Source: Whalleya microplaca (taxonomy: Eukaryota > Ascomycota > Sordariomycetes > Xylariales > Xylariaceae). From it: DNA of 64,000 nt. This document shows, in pieces, positions 22,231 to 35,100 of this stretch (its first letter is position 1; every line of letters starts with the position of its first letter). The notes under the pieces are model-generated. The model searched no databases. It saw only the letters and a list, made by a program, of their open reading frames with translations, and was not told where the DNA came from. The position numbers were made by a program, and so were the translations under genes. Location of the stretch: assembly GCA_022497155.1 (NCBI GenBank), contig MU385776.1, positions 1-64,000 of the forward strand. Reading direction: 5' to 3'.

Positions 22231-23224
22231 GTAAGTGCCTTAGGGTCCGCCAGAGCTAACCTAGGTCTGCAGTTGATATGCACGTGGCTGCAGTAGGTAC
22301 CCAGCTGCCTAGGTATGCAAACAGCTTTTTATATATGTATATTCTCGCCAGCATTTCGGGCGGAAGAATGTGGAAAAGAGAGATCCCTGTCTCGCTTGCT
22401 GGCTGTGTTAGTAGTATGCATTTCCCTGGTCCATCGCAAATGGCATTCAGCATGCATGCATGCATGCATGGGAGAGCAAAGCAAAGCGAGGCGAGGTTAT
22501 GACATAGGTATGGAACGGATGACGGAGAAAAGAAGGAACTGAGAACTCGGATATTCTTGAGACTATAACGAAATGGAGATCACCATTCTCATAATAGGGG
22601 GAGGGCCGGAAGATACACAATTTTTTTTCGAGAATCAAATCAATTCAGATGCACTCCAATCGCCAAACAATCCTATCAAAGCCTTGCGCGCGTTCATGAA
22701 TTCCCTCAAACCCTGGCTTTCTGAAAGGAGCAAGAAAAGAGGGAACAGGACGTTGCAAGTGCCTACTCAAAAGGGCCTCTTGCGTATAGGGAAATAGCTG
22801 AGCTAACCGGACCCCTCATTGTGAAAAAGTTCGGCTTCCATTTACATTCGTTTCCTTTGATGTATCTGTGTCTCTGTATCCCAACCTGAATATGCTGCTG
22901 CTGCTGCTGGACTCTAAAGGGGCATTCTACCGGCGTTCTACCCGGACAGACATGGTCTGAAAGTCCAGCATAAAGTACCTCCGGCTGCTCCACTGGTATC
23001 TTCCTGGTGTTGCGGTATATGCCCGCAAAGATTCATTCTCGAATCCTAGTCGCTTGGTGCCACAAGCGCAAATGTCTAGTAGATCGCCATGACGAAAATG
23101 CAGATGTTGTGAAGAATTGCCCAAGAATGCCATGTTCCAATGCCTTTTGTGATCATTCGCCAGAAGACCAGAATCGTGCTCAGCAAACGGAAGGACATGT
23201 CCATGGGGTACCCGGTAAATTGGT

Positions 23225-24284
<1,060 letters not shown>

Positions 24285-24820
24285 GGTATCGTGTTTCGGT
24301 GCTCCTTCGCAGGAGCAACTTGTGAAATGTTGATGTCTCTCCGACTAAGAATGGGATCACGATGTAGCGTCCTTATGGGAAGCAGGCTTCAAATGGGACG
24401 TTGGCGGCGGCGATCAAACGTTCTGACTTGCAGGCGGTTGAAAGAAAAGAAAAAAATAATAAAAATAAAAAAATAAAAAACGAGCACACTACGCAGAGGG
24501 GTACCAGGTAGGTAGTAGGCGTCTGGGGGGGCGGCGGAACGTGTGTCTCGGGTCTAAAATCCGGAAGTGACGGCGTGATGGCGATGGGGATGATTAGAGA
24601 GTGACTTGATGAGGCCGACGAATTTCACAACGGCGATTGTAAGTAGAAAAAAGACGTCTGGGGTATGGAAGTACGGAATTGAAGAAGAGAAGTGTCGGCG
24701 GACGGCAGACAGCAGACGAAGGAGTCAAGTCAAGTCAAGTCAAGAGGACGGACGGACGTGCCAGAACAAGACAGGACAGGACAGGAGACGGCGTAGCGTA
24801 GGCGTCAAGGTATGTACTGC

Positions 24821-24859
24821 GTATGGATGTATGGATGTATGGATGTATGGATGTATGGA
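24821..24859 (+). repeat. TGTATGGA minisatellite
   Basis: Between four and five uninterrupted 8-bp units upstream of the Cdc42 start codon. Confidence 0.9.
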
Positions 24860-25280
24860 GGCGTAGGAGTGAGTGATCAATGAGTACGCAGTACTGTGTA
24901 TGACAGGGCCAGGAGAGCTTAACCTAGCAAGATTGGCAGATTGGAAGCTGGGTCAGGTCAGGCAGGCTGGCTGGCAGGCTTTGTGTGATGGATTGATTTG
25001 CTCTGGGGCGTCTCTGCTTTGGCTTTGGCCTTGGCCTGGTCACTGGTGGGAGAAATGCGGAAAGGTGGGATGTTTCACACCAGCAAGCGAACTGCGTCTG
25101 TGTGCAATTATGCGATTAATGCACATAACTAGGTTAGGGATCTCCAGGTTCAAATGTTGCGTTATACCAGTTATGTAAGCCATGTTACAATCAGAATTGC
25201 TACATAAGTAGGTAAGATATACAAGGTATAGGTATGTGTATGTCAATATGTATTAAATCACATCACACCATTAGCAATGC

Positions 25281-25322
25281 TATCCCATGTTATCCATGTT
25301 ATCCCATGTTATCCCATGTTAT
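25281..25322 (+). repeat. TTATCCCATG 10-bp tandem repeat
   Basis: Four near-identical units; one unit lacks a C. Confidence 0.85.
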
Positions 25323-27554
25323 CGATTCGACTTCATGCGGTAGCCATGATGCTATTGGTGACACACCCCCCTAATTAGTGTGCATGCCATTTTATGTACG
25401 TACGGGACGAGACTGCACCAAGATCCAATGTGTGTATGTGTGTGTGTCTAATGCTCAACAATTAATACATGCTATATAGTATGTACATACATACATACAT
25501 ACATTGTAATGATTTTCTGAACAAGCTTCTAGAATGTTATATGTACTACTGTTTATCGTTGTCTCATTACACTAAAAGTCTGGACAAGGTGCAAAAGTGG
25601 ATTGCACATCTGCAGTATGCGTAGATTGCAAGCCCTGACCAGTTCATGCGCTGTGCTCCTCTGTTATTGTCGTTTAGGGAATCGTGCACCTCGCCAGTGG
25701 CCACCATGAGGTCCGACGCTGGATGTTAGTTCTCGCGGTAATCTGTTTCCGGCCATAATGAGACAGATTATGCATATGCTGGTCAATATCATAGCTATTA
25801 AGCAGGGCTCGAGGCTACAGGAGTTGGGCCAAACTGCAAGCACGGCAAGCCACAGGGCCCGGAGAAATGACTTTAATCGATAATAGGTCACAATAATCAT
25901 GATAATTGTCCGTTATATCTGCAACATGCAAATCTATTTGGTCAGTGCCTGATCTGTAACGCAGTAACCTAATATGAATTCTAGTCGTTGTGGGGCAGGG
26001 AACTTTTCTCATCATTGCTATGTACAACTATGAATATGCTTTGTATATTGTAGTGTAATTATCATAACAATTGGATATATCTACTTTAGGTTTGCCAGTT
26101 TCTGTCTTGTTCTCTGATTCCGTAGATGTAACTCGATGTGGTCATATGGGAGTGAGTTACCATGCTTGTCCATGCTGGAGGGCGATTTTGTCAATATAAG
26201 AAACTAACATGCCTGGTTTTGTGCTTCATGATATTGATGCTCTTGACATGACATGGAATATAAGTAGCCTCATTTTTGACAGCTGCAAAAGCTGAGTTAC
26301 TACGTAGAACCGATTGTGCTAGCTGCATGGAACACGCAGTGGTACCGTACAACACACCTACCTACTTATCCACCATCGTCGCATTCATCCAGAAAAGAAG
26401 CTTGCAATCTACATACCTACTACGTCGTATACTCGGGACAAAGGGCTTTGCAAGTGCCAGAGTTATTCCTCTAGCCGTGCGTGATCCCAACCGTGTTTGT
26501 TATTTAGCAACCTGCCTGGATGCCCGTTGCATACCTAGGTTAGTGGGTTCAGGGCTTGGGGAGGAGGGGGAAGGGAGAAAGCAACAACACATGGACTATG
26601 AGTTGTTAAGATCCTGTCGTGTCGAAGCCGCTGATCATGGACATCATCGCGAATGGGTATCCGCAGCTCCCCAATTGCAGATTCTTCATCCAGATCGCAC
26701 AACAAAGCTATTGTGCGAGGGCGGTACTACGTGGCAGTCATCATGCAAGGCAACGGTCAGGCGACTCGGGTTTCGTATATGATCAGAAAAAAAGTCCACC
26801 ATCGCAAAGCACATGTATGTAGTAGCTGACAACCAAGCTGGTAGGTAGCACAAGAGCTATTGACGTATATATGTGGGTGTAACCCCCTATCTATCTCTTA
26901 ACGCGAAGGGGTCCTTGGGTTCGTTCCTCTACATATGATGCCTGACAGCCTCGAATTCGGGGTCTGGTCTGGGGAGGAGACATGAGAGATCGTATTGGAT
27001 CCAGTCCTCCCATGACTGCTATGACATCTGCTATCACGGGCTATCACGCCTGACATGCGTCCACAAGGGAAAGAAGCGGCGTGGAACTACTTATAACTTC
27101 CAAAATGGGGCATGCCCCGTTTCCCGACCGCTTGGTTCAAACCCTGATCTGTGTGGTCGAACATTGAATTGGACAATGCCAAGTGGCTCGCTGCCCCCTT
27201 TTCGCTGCTATGTATGCAGGGCGTTATACACTATGCTGCAGATAATAAGATTCCAGGGGAACTGCATATACTAAAATCTTTAGGATCGTAACAACCACCA
27301 GTGGCTGCCATCTTGCTGGAATTCATTGGTATTGGAATGTTGAATGTGTGAAAGTCTAACACGGAAAAGGTGAAGCCTAAAGTTGTTATTGAAGGTCTAA
27401 CCAAGCCACAAAAAGGCGCAGCAATGTGTGGCGTATCAGATCACCCAACTCTCTCTCGCTCTACATAGATAGCTTCACAGTGAAATCCAGCATCGGCCAG
27501 TAATCTCCCCGAAAACAAAACTGTCTAGAAAGCCAGGGCAACCGCTCGCCCGCC

Positions 27555-28229
27555 ATGGAGGAGACGGACCACATCGACAGGCTCCTAGAGCGCTACCTCC
27601 ACCTCCTGCATGAGTACACAAGCCTGAGGGAACAGCTCAGCAGCCTGCAAACAGGCATGTATCAGAACATCGCGCGCGCAAACTTCGCCGCCGAGCGAGG
27701 GATGCGCTTCGGCCAGGACCACTACGACGAGCGCATGCAGGCTTCCAGAAGGGTGGCAATCAGCGCAAACGACCAGGATGTCCCCCGCTTCGCGATCGCC
27801 GCCATGGAAGGGGATCCGCCTATCACCAAACCAGCCCCAGGGTCACCAGCCCCGGATACGGCCGCCTCGGAGAAGGGCGCCGTTGATAACAACAACAACC
27901 ACAGTGACCCAGATGGAGGTAGCCAGGAGAAGTACAAGGAGAGTAGGAAGGAGGACGACGATGCGAGGGTCATCGCCCAGACGAGGCGGAAGGATCCGTT
28001 GAAGTGGTTCGGATTGCTGACGCCCATGGCTTTGCGGCAGGCTCAGGCCCAGAACATCGAGGCGGTTGAGAAGGTCGTTCCCCAGCTGGTTTCTGTTAAT
28101 GCCGAGATGGCCCAGGTCGAGATTGAGGTCCGCAGGGCGAGAAAGAAGCGGGCTAAGGCTGAGGCAGCAGTGGTGAAGAAGGAGCAGCAGCAAACAGCTA
28201 CAAGCACAGAGGTCACGGCATCATCCTGA
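27555..28229 (+). CDS. VMA22: Vacuolar ATPase assembly protein Vma22/CCDC115-like
   Basis: An intronless frame of 224 residues. The N-terminus (ETDHIDRLLERYLHLLHEYTSLREQLSSLQTGMYQNIARANF) is predicted helical/coiled-coil. A Ser/Pro/Asn-rich linker covers about residues 90-140. The C-terminal part contains DPLKWFGLLTPMALRQAQAQN, which matches the conserved WFG(I/L)L.P..LRQAQ signature of Vma22/CCDC115, followed by another coiled coil rich in Lys and Ala. Vma22 acts in the endoplasmic reticulum with Vma12 and Vma21 to assemble the V-ATPase Vo sector (family knowledge). It lies head-to-head across 3.3 kb from Cdc42 and converges on Tel1. The assignment rests mainly on one motif and the length, so I hold it with moderate confidence. 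Confidence 0.72.
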   Translation: MEETDHIDRLLERYLHLLHEYTSLREQLSSLQTGMYQNIARANFAAERGMRFGQDHYDERMQASRRVAISANDQDVPRFAIAAMEGDPPITKPAPGSPAPDTAASEKGAVDNNNNHSDPDGGSQEKYKESRKEDDDARVIAQTRRKDPLKWFGLLTPMALRQAQAQNIEAVEKVVPQLVSVNAEMAQVEIEVRRARKKRAKAEAAVVKKEQQQTATSTEVTASS

Positions 28230-29157
28230 TTCCTACTATTTCCGGTATCTTCGTTGCCCTGATCCGTATACTACATATCATTCCAAATCGTAACCTTTTA
28301 GTGCGGTTGTTGGGTTTGCTACTGTATATACTTATTTGTATAGTCAAGCTTGATCCATACAGCTCTACGTGCCTTTGTATCTGAAGTATCTCAACCTTCT
28401 GACGACACCACATTCCATTATTACTAGTAATAGAATAATAGGCATACCGTAGTCAAGCTTGTAGTCTATGCGGAAGTAAGATTCTACCTAATCATTCTTT
28501 ATCTGGTAGCTTTAAGATTCAATAAGTTTATATCTGCTTGAACACTGATGATGCTCTTTAATCTAGTATAATTTCCTATATCGATCGGAACATTCGATAT
28601 ATATATATTCTCATATATGTCGAGAAATATGTCATGCATATGCCTGGGGTCTGAACGTGACCTAGTAGCCCTAACATCATCATACTCGCGTAGTACAAGT
28701 GATCCCCTGTAGCGTGAAACGGTTACGTAAGTTAAATAGGGTCATTCAATCACCTAACTCGTGAATCAAAAGGCGAATACTCCCTTTATCCTAAGAGATA
28801 TGCGGAGGTACAGGAACATTCACGGACGGCCAACTGCAGTCGCTGGAGCACATGAATAATATGTGGTGCTGTGAAGATGTGCGGATAAGATGAATGCAAT
28901 TATCCCATTACAGAATGAGAAGCTCCATCAAAATACAGTATATAATTCCGAGACTTTCCCTCCTATAGTGAGCAGTTCTGCCACGTGACAGATACTACGC
29001 CCTACATACCTCAACATCTCAATGAACCAGTTCTAATGTACATTATGCCTCCTCCGTGACAAACAATCCCATACAAGTCGAGTTCACAAAGTGATGAACA
29101 TGGGTATAGCCACGGCTAGCGAAACCAGGTTATTTATACGGGTATCATGCTATAAAC
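28230..29157. other. Convergent 3' intergenic region
   Basis: AT-rich spacer of 928 bp between the Vma22-like stop and the Tel1 stop. No gene seen. Confidence 0.6.
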
Positions 29158-32100
29158 TCAAGCATACGCAGCCCAACCTATGTAGATATAGTTAGCAAAT
29201 ATAAGATCGGAAAAGGGGAGAGCAAAACCCACCAGAATACAAAACCGCGAGGTTCTTCTCATCCGTCGCCTGGTTGATGAGATCGTTGACGGTAGCCGTC
29301 ACACTCAGCGTCTTGCTCAGCTTCTTGCGCACGACCTCGAGCGCCCGATCCGCCTCGCTGGGCTCATTCGCCACGCCGGCGGCACCGCCGGCGCCCTTCT
29401 TCTTGGCGTCGATCTCGCCGCTGCCCTTAGGGCCGCCGATGTCTGCCGCGGCCTCCTCGTCCCGCCGCGTGTCCTGCAGCTTGGCGATGCGCACGGGGCT
29501 CATGGACCACGAGTACAGCGGGTCGTAGCGCAGCACGTCGAGGATCGTCATGATGGAGTACGTCTCCTCGCGCAGCGCGTCCAGGGTGAACTCGCAGCAC
29601 CGCCGGAACACGCCCTCTGTCTTCGTGATGCCCATGCCGTCGACGATGTCGCGCGTCAGCCGGAACGGGACGAGCTCTGGGACGGGGAGCACGCGGCCCA
29701 TCTCGAACGCTACACCGAGATCGATGTGGACTACCTCGCCGTTCTTGGAGTCGAGAAGGATGTTATGGCCGTGGCGATCGCCTAGACCGAGAACATGGCC
29801 TAGGATAGAAATGGCCGCTGTGGTTCGTGTGTATGCCGTTCTTTTGGCAAACCACTCATCCGGGTCGACGAAGTGTTCCATGAAGAAGTAGCGCATCACC
29901 GGTTGGAACCGGTCGGCGACTTTCTTGTATGCGGCGATCCGCACTTCAGTTGCCTTGTTTTGGACTTGAGAGATTTCCTTCCTACACTGTCCTCCCTTCA
30001 AGTCCTTCGGGTGGTACTGTTCGTGGGCCGGCATGAGGTATTCGTGGAGCGGTATGGTATTCGATACGAATTCGATGAGTCCGGAGGCGGCAGTCAGAGG
30101 CAGGACTTTGTATGTCCTGATTCCAAGGTTGCGCTGTTGGGTGGCTCGATGTAGTTTCAAGACAGAGGATACTGCAGCGAACACTTGCTCCATTATCGCG
30201 TCTTGACGGAGGTCATCGTTCCCACCTTTTACGAGCTGTTTGAATCGTTCGCCATTCGAGCCCACAACCGTGATGATCTTTGGAGCACTGACGCCGGAAG
30301 CAATCGACATATTCGGCTCGACCTTCGAGATAAAGGGAATGTGAGAGTAATCTCGATTGGCAGATAACTCTATTTGCATCGTCGGAGGCGGTATGTGCCA
30401 TTTCGCTAGGGCAGTAGCGAGGGTAGAACCACCACTGGAGTCTTTCACTGCGATCTTCTGCCCTGTCTTATAGCGCGAAGTATCACGCTCTATAGCTAGG
30501 ACGTGGTACGCCTTGCTTGTTTTATCGATGGCAGTCCATATAGCAGCTACTGATTCCGTGTGGGCAAGTTTCTTGCCTACCTTTTCCGTAGCTTTTTGTC
30601 GCAATACAGCAACATCGTCTTTTGAGTTCGTCCGGGACTTCATCCCTGACCATATTTGGTACATTCCATGGTAAGGATGGTCGACGCATATTCGATATAC
30701 AAGCTCAATGAGAAGCTTTTGAAAGAGGCTATTCTGATCAAGCAGACGCGAAGTGAGCTGATTCATCAGAGGTGCGAACTTCCGAGTGGGAACCTTATCG
30801 ATATATTTCCTAACGGCCTCATTCGTGAAATCTTCCCCTGACCTCTCCAGCCACAGAGCTGTGAACCGCAATGCATCATTGTTGTGTTCGTCGGAGGCCA
30901 CAAGAGAGAGAAGGTAGTTCTCCATGCTCAGCCTTACAAACTCGGTACGGCTTTGCTCGACTCGGCGCAGCTCTTGTTCGTCCAGCTCAAGCCACTGCTT
31001 AGCTTTGGCAAGAGCACTCTGGTATCGAGATTTCATTTGCGAATCCCTCGTGTTAGTAATAAGTCCTCTTAGTTGTGATACCTCGTCACTTTTTCCTTGT
31101 CTCAAATGTTGTAAACGAGCCAAGTCTTCAAGCCCATCTGGATTTTGCAACTGTTCGTCACAAAACATGGCAAACTGATGGTAGACCTTGCCAGCCTCTT
31201 CGCCATCAGTTCTCCCTTTGAGTTCCTTTAGTGCCGGTTGTAGGTAGTTCTTCTGAATGCTTTCTGGGTTTTCCAGTTTCGCCACGGAGATCTGATACCC
31301 TGTCTTAGCAAGCAGATCAGGTCGGCTGACGGGAATTGTCTGTTTCTTGAGATTTGGATCTTCATCGATGCTTTGAAGCATGCGAATTGAAGATATCATC
31401 TCGCCATGATCCCAGAGAGAATCTGCAGCTTCAATTTTTGCTACTGATTCAAATTGCAACCCAAGATCTGCGCCTGACTGGATCAAGTCCGTGAGAGACG
31501 TTGCAACATTCAAAGACTCTTGGGTCGCTCGGTGATACCTATATATGCTGGACGATAGCAACATGGAGTTGATATGGATTAATGTTGCTTTAGGCGGGTT
31601 CACCTTTGACATTCCGCGAAGTTGAGAAGTCTGAGCTAGCATACTCAACGTTGTTTCCCTGCATGACAAGATTTGGCTGACATCTTCGTATCTACTTTAT
31701 GTTAGCAGAAACACAACCTGCAGGTGTACATATTGCTTACCTTCCGCTCTTCATCCATTTGGAGCGCGCTGTGAATGTTGTCAACAGATTATCGAGCTCT
31801 GCGGAATCAGTGAGTTCGACAACATCGTTGAGCTCTGCTAAGATAGCTAAAGTACTCATGCTGTGACGGATACGGGCGGGGCTTAGATCTTTCTTAACTA
31901 CGTTTCTCATGGCTTCGCTGAAACCATTGTAAGTGGCGCTTCTGGCCATGCCCAACTCACTGGCCTGGTGCCAAGCCTGGTATGCCTTGTAAAGGGTGAC
32001 GGAGGGATTCTGGGTTGATGTTGGTACTGGGAGATTCCAAATCTCTAGTCGCCTAGCAGTACTGAAGGTATTCTCAACTGTCGTTGAGGAACCATCTAGA

Positions 32101-35100
32101 CTCTGTTGAGTCTGAAGTAGAGAGTGCGATAAACCGGATAGCCCAAGGTTACTCAAGGTCCCTACTAGCGACTGGCTATCAATATTGGCGGCGGCCGGGT
32201 CTCTTCTGCGAATGTGGCTGTCGTACTGGGCACCGCGAAAAGCTAGACTTTTGCTACCGTCCTTTTCATACTCGAGCCGTGCTAGCACATTGCTCAAACT
32301 TGAGGTCTGGCTAAGGCCATAGTAAGCATCTGGGTCATCTATGCTCTCGAAAATGTCCATAAGCACATCCGTGGATTCCTGGGCCCGGACGGCAGAGGAG
32401 CGTCGGGAAGTGCGCGATCCGTCTGCGGAGGCCATTTCAACAAGTAACAAGGCTGTTTTGAACATGCCACATTTTGTGGCAGCTGAGGCGGCTAAGAAGA
32501 GATCAAGGTCAAGCCATTGCACCCGATCGGCTATAGAATTCTCCCCTGGCAGTTTTTGCGTCCTCAGATATAAAATCGCGTTGATTACAAGACTGATGTT
32601 TTCTTTCGCTGCGGATGTATGCAGCTTCAGCCATGTTTTCAGTGCATTGGAGAGGCTGCGTCTGGCAAGTTGTTGCTTCTCTCGCTCAAATAACAAGACG
32701 AGGTGGACAATATAGGGGAATGCCTGCTGAGCGAATCCTTTGACATTGGTAAGTATTGGAGGCAAGGCGTTGAGTATGATATTCCCAGGGTACGACTGCG
32801 CTAGATATAAAGTAGCGGACTGGGCCCATTTTGTGTTGTCGAACGCCTCACTGGATAGAACATTGTCTTCATGAACAGGAGTGACAGGTAGATTATCCGA
32901 CGGTGGGGTCCTGTACGGATCCCAATCTGACGCTGCAAGCAGTTGGTCAGATAAGACCTTTTGACAAGCAACGAGTAAATCATTGTCGCCTTGGGCTGCA
33001 GCATCTGAGACAATCGTTCTCAGAGCGGATTCAGCAAGACTGGCCTTGAAATAATCGCCGTCAGACGTCAGTGACTGCAAAAGATTCAATAGGCCATGTT
33101 CCGATCTAAAGTCCCCCATTGACTGGTCGCGGTAATAGGACAACTGGGATTCCCGAAGCATGTCCTGATCGATATGGCCAGACGCAGCAAACCCTCTGCC
33201 AACAACTCGACCTGCCCAAGCGAGGTACTCATTGCTCAGCGTTTGTGCTTGGCAGCTTTTCCAAACAACAGTCGCTAAGTCTCGGGCTTCTTCATCCGAG
33301 TGAACCACGTCAATACCGGGTTCAGTCGGGATTGTGAAGCGATCACAAAGCATCTCTAGCGCCATCTTGCGTGAGGATTCATTGAGTAGCTGCGATCCAT
33401 CTGCTTCGTCTTTTAGAATTTCTAGTAGCAGTCTACTCTCATGAGTGCCTCGCTCCGCATTGCCAGAAGATCGAACATGAGCCGCAGACCGCGTTATGGT
33501 TTTGAAGGCGCTACGCTGTTGGCCATCCCGGAGAAATGGTGACTCGTACTCCTCAAGGTATTTCGTAAACCACGAATGAAATTTCTGTGCTTTGTTCATG
33601 GTGGCTTTGAATTGGCTTTCTTGTGTCGTGCTGGACTGGCTGGTTTCTAGGAAGACCCTAAGAGAGGCGAGAGCAGACAAGGCGTACCCAGCCAGGAATG
33701 AAGGTGACTGCATCAATGACTCCGATCCTTTCTCTAGAAGGTACTGACTCATCCCTAGAGCATCGTCTGCACACTCGGTATCGACAATGAGGGGACGTAT
33801 GGACTGCAGGAGCATCTCTAACGGATATGATTCCCAAGCGTGATGACCTGCTAAGCAGATGAGAACTCGAACTTTTCGAAGAATAGAGCATGTATGCAAA
33901 GGTCCCAACGCTTGATGGACTCCGTTAAAGAGATTTCTTGCAACAGAAACCACAAGGGCTGGTGTCCATAGATTGCGCATCTCGTACTCAGTTCGGCTGC
34001 ATAACAATGCTATCTCCCTTGTAAGATACTTAGCACGGAACATGGGCTGTTGATTTGGCGATAAAACGATATCGGAATGGCCACATTTCTTGATTTCGGC
34101 CATCGCGTCAGCAGCATATACGAAGCCTTCATCCTTAGCCCATGATATCTCAATTGGATCTTCTTGATCAATGAGGCTGAAAAATAGTCCAATGATGTCG
34201 GCAAAGTTGATATATACGCCCTCAAGAAATGCTTCTCGACCAAGAATCTTGCGTATCCGACTTTCACCGCTTCGCTGTTGTTCGGTCTTTGGCATGCTTA
34301 TATCATGAGCCATACTGTACGCGATGATCTTCGAGAAGTTGTGCTGTATAAGTTGCGATACACTGACGCCGAGTGTTGTTGCTAAATCTGTGACAGCAGT
34401 ATCCTGGCCTCGCATCACCATAAGAGCTACTACTTCGGATTGTGCCCGTTGGAGTAGCTCATTCAGAGTCGAGAACCCAAAAATCTCGAACGGGATGTCT
34501 TCGACGATGTTGAATTCGAGCCAGGTGTAGAGTAGCTGAGGCGCAAACAGGTCAAAGAGTATCCGCCTGTCCTCAAGGTTCAAGGAAGTCGATATAGTCT
34601 CGAGACAACGTGCCGCATGCCTCTTCGTAGTAGGAATATTTCCTGGGATCTCGAAGATATGGTAGATGCCACGTCGCAACAGAGTAGGCCATTCGCGTGC
34701 TAGCTCGGCAAGCACAAAAAGCCGCAAGGCTATGCCCTCAAGGAAATCATCTTTGCTCGGAAGAATTTCTAAGACGTCAACCAAAACCTCATCATGAGTC
34801 TTCAGAACATATCGGCCAAACATGCTTGGCAAGCGAGCTCCTATGTAGTACTTGACAGGTATTATGCCGTTCTCTAGGATGCTAAGCAGTGACGTGCTTG
34901 GAGGGGGCATTTTGATGGTCTCTGGATACCTTTCATTGACTTGTGTCAAATGAAGTAGCAAGCGCGCCAACGACATTTGGATCTTTGGTGAAAAGATATT
35001 TTTTGAGAGTCCTGACTTGAGAAAGTAGTGATATAGGTCACCTACGAAAGAAGACAGCTCGTTGTCGCCGTCGGACCACATCGGCATGAGACCTTCCATC

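Larger units (their letters stand above)
20334..23224. other. Gene-poor spacer rich in tetranucleotide repeats
   Basis: About 2.9 kb without a supported gene between the agmatinase-like start and the Cdc42 stop. It contains GGTA/CTAC arrays around 21725-21800, ATGT/ATGC arrays around 22178-22230 and a GCAT array at 22450-22470. Single short frames here have no family signal. Confidence 0.6.
24285..27554. other. Gene-poor spacer upstream of Cdc42 and of the Vma22-like gene
   Basis: 3.3 kb between two divergent starts, so it holds both promoters. It contains a CAAGT array (about 24725-24745), an 8-bp TGTATGGA array (24821-24859), a 10-bp TTATCCCATG array (25281-25322) and an ACAT array (25486-25503). 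A 168-codon frame at 26276-26782 has no family signal and I do not call it a gene. Confidence 0.6.

Noticed and set aside
26276..26782. 168-codon frame as a gene
   Set aside because: No recognisable domain, no codon bias, no supporting splice structure; expected by chance in 3.3 kb of spacer.
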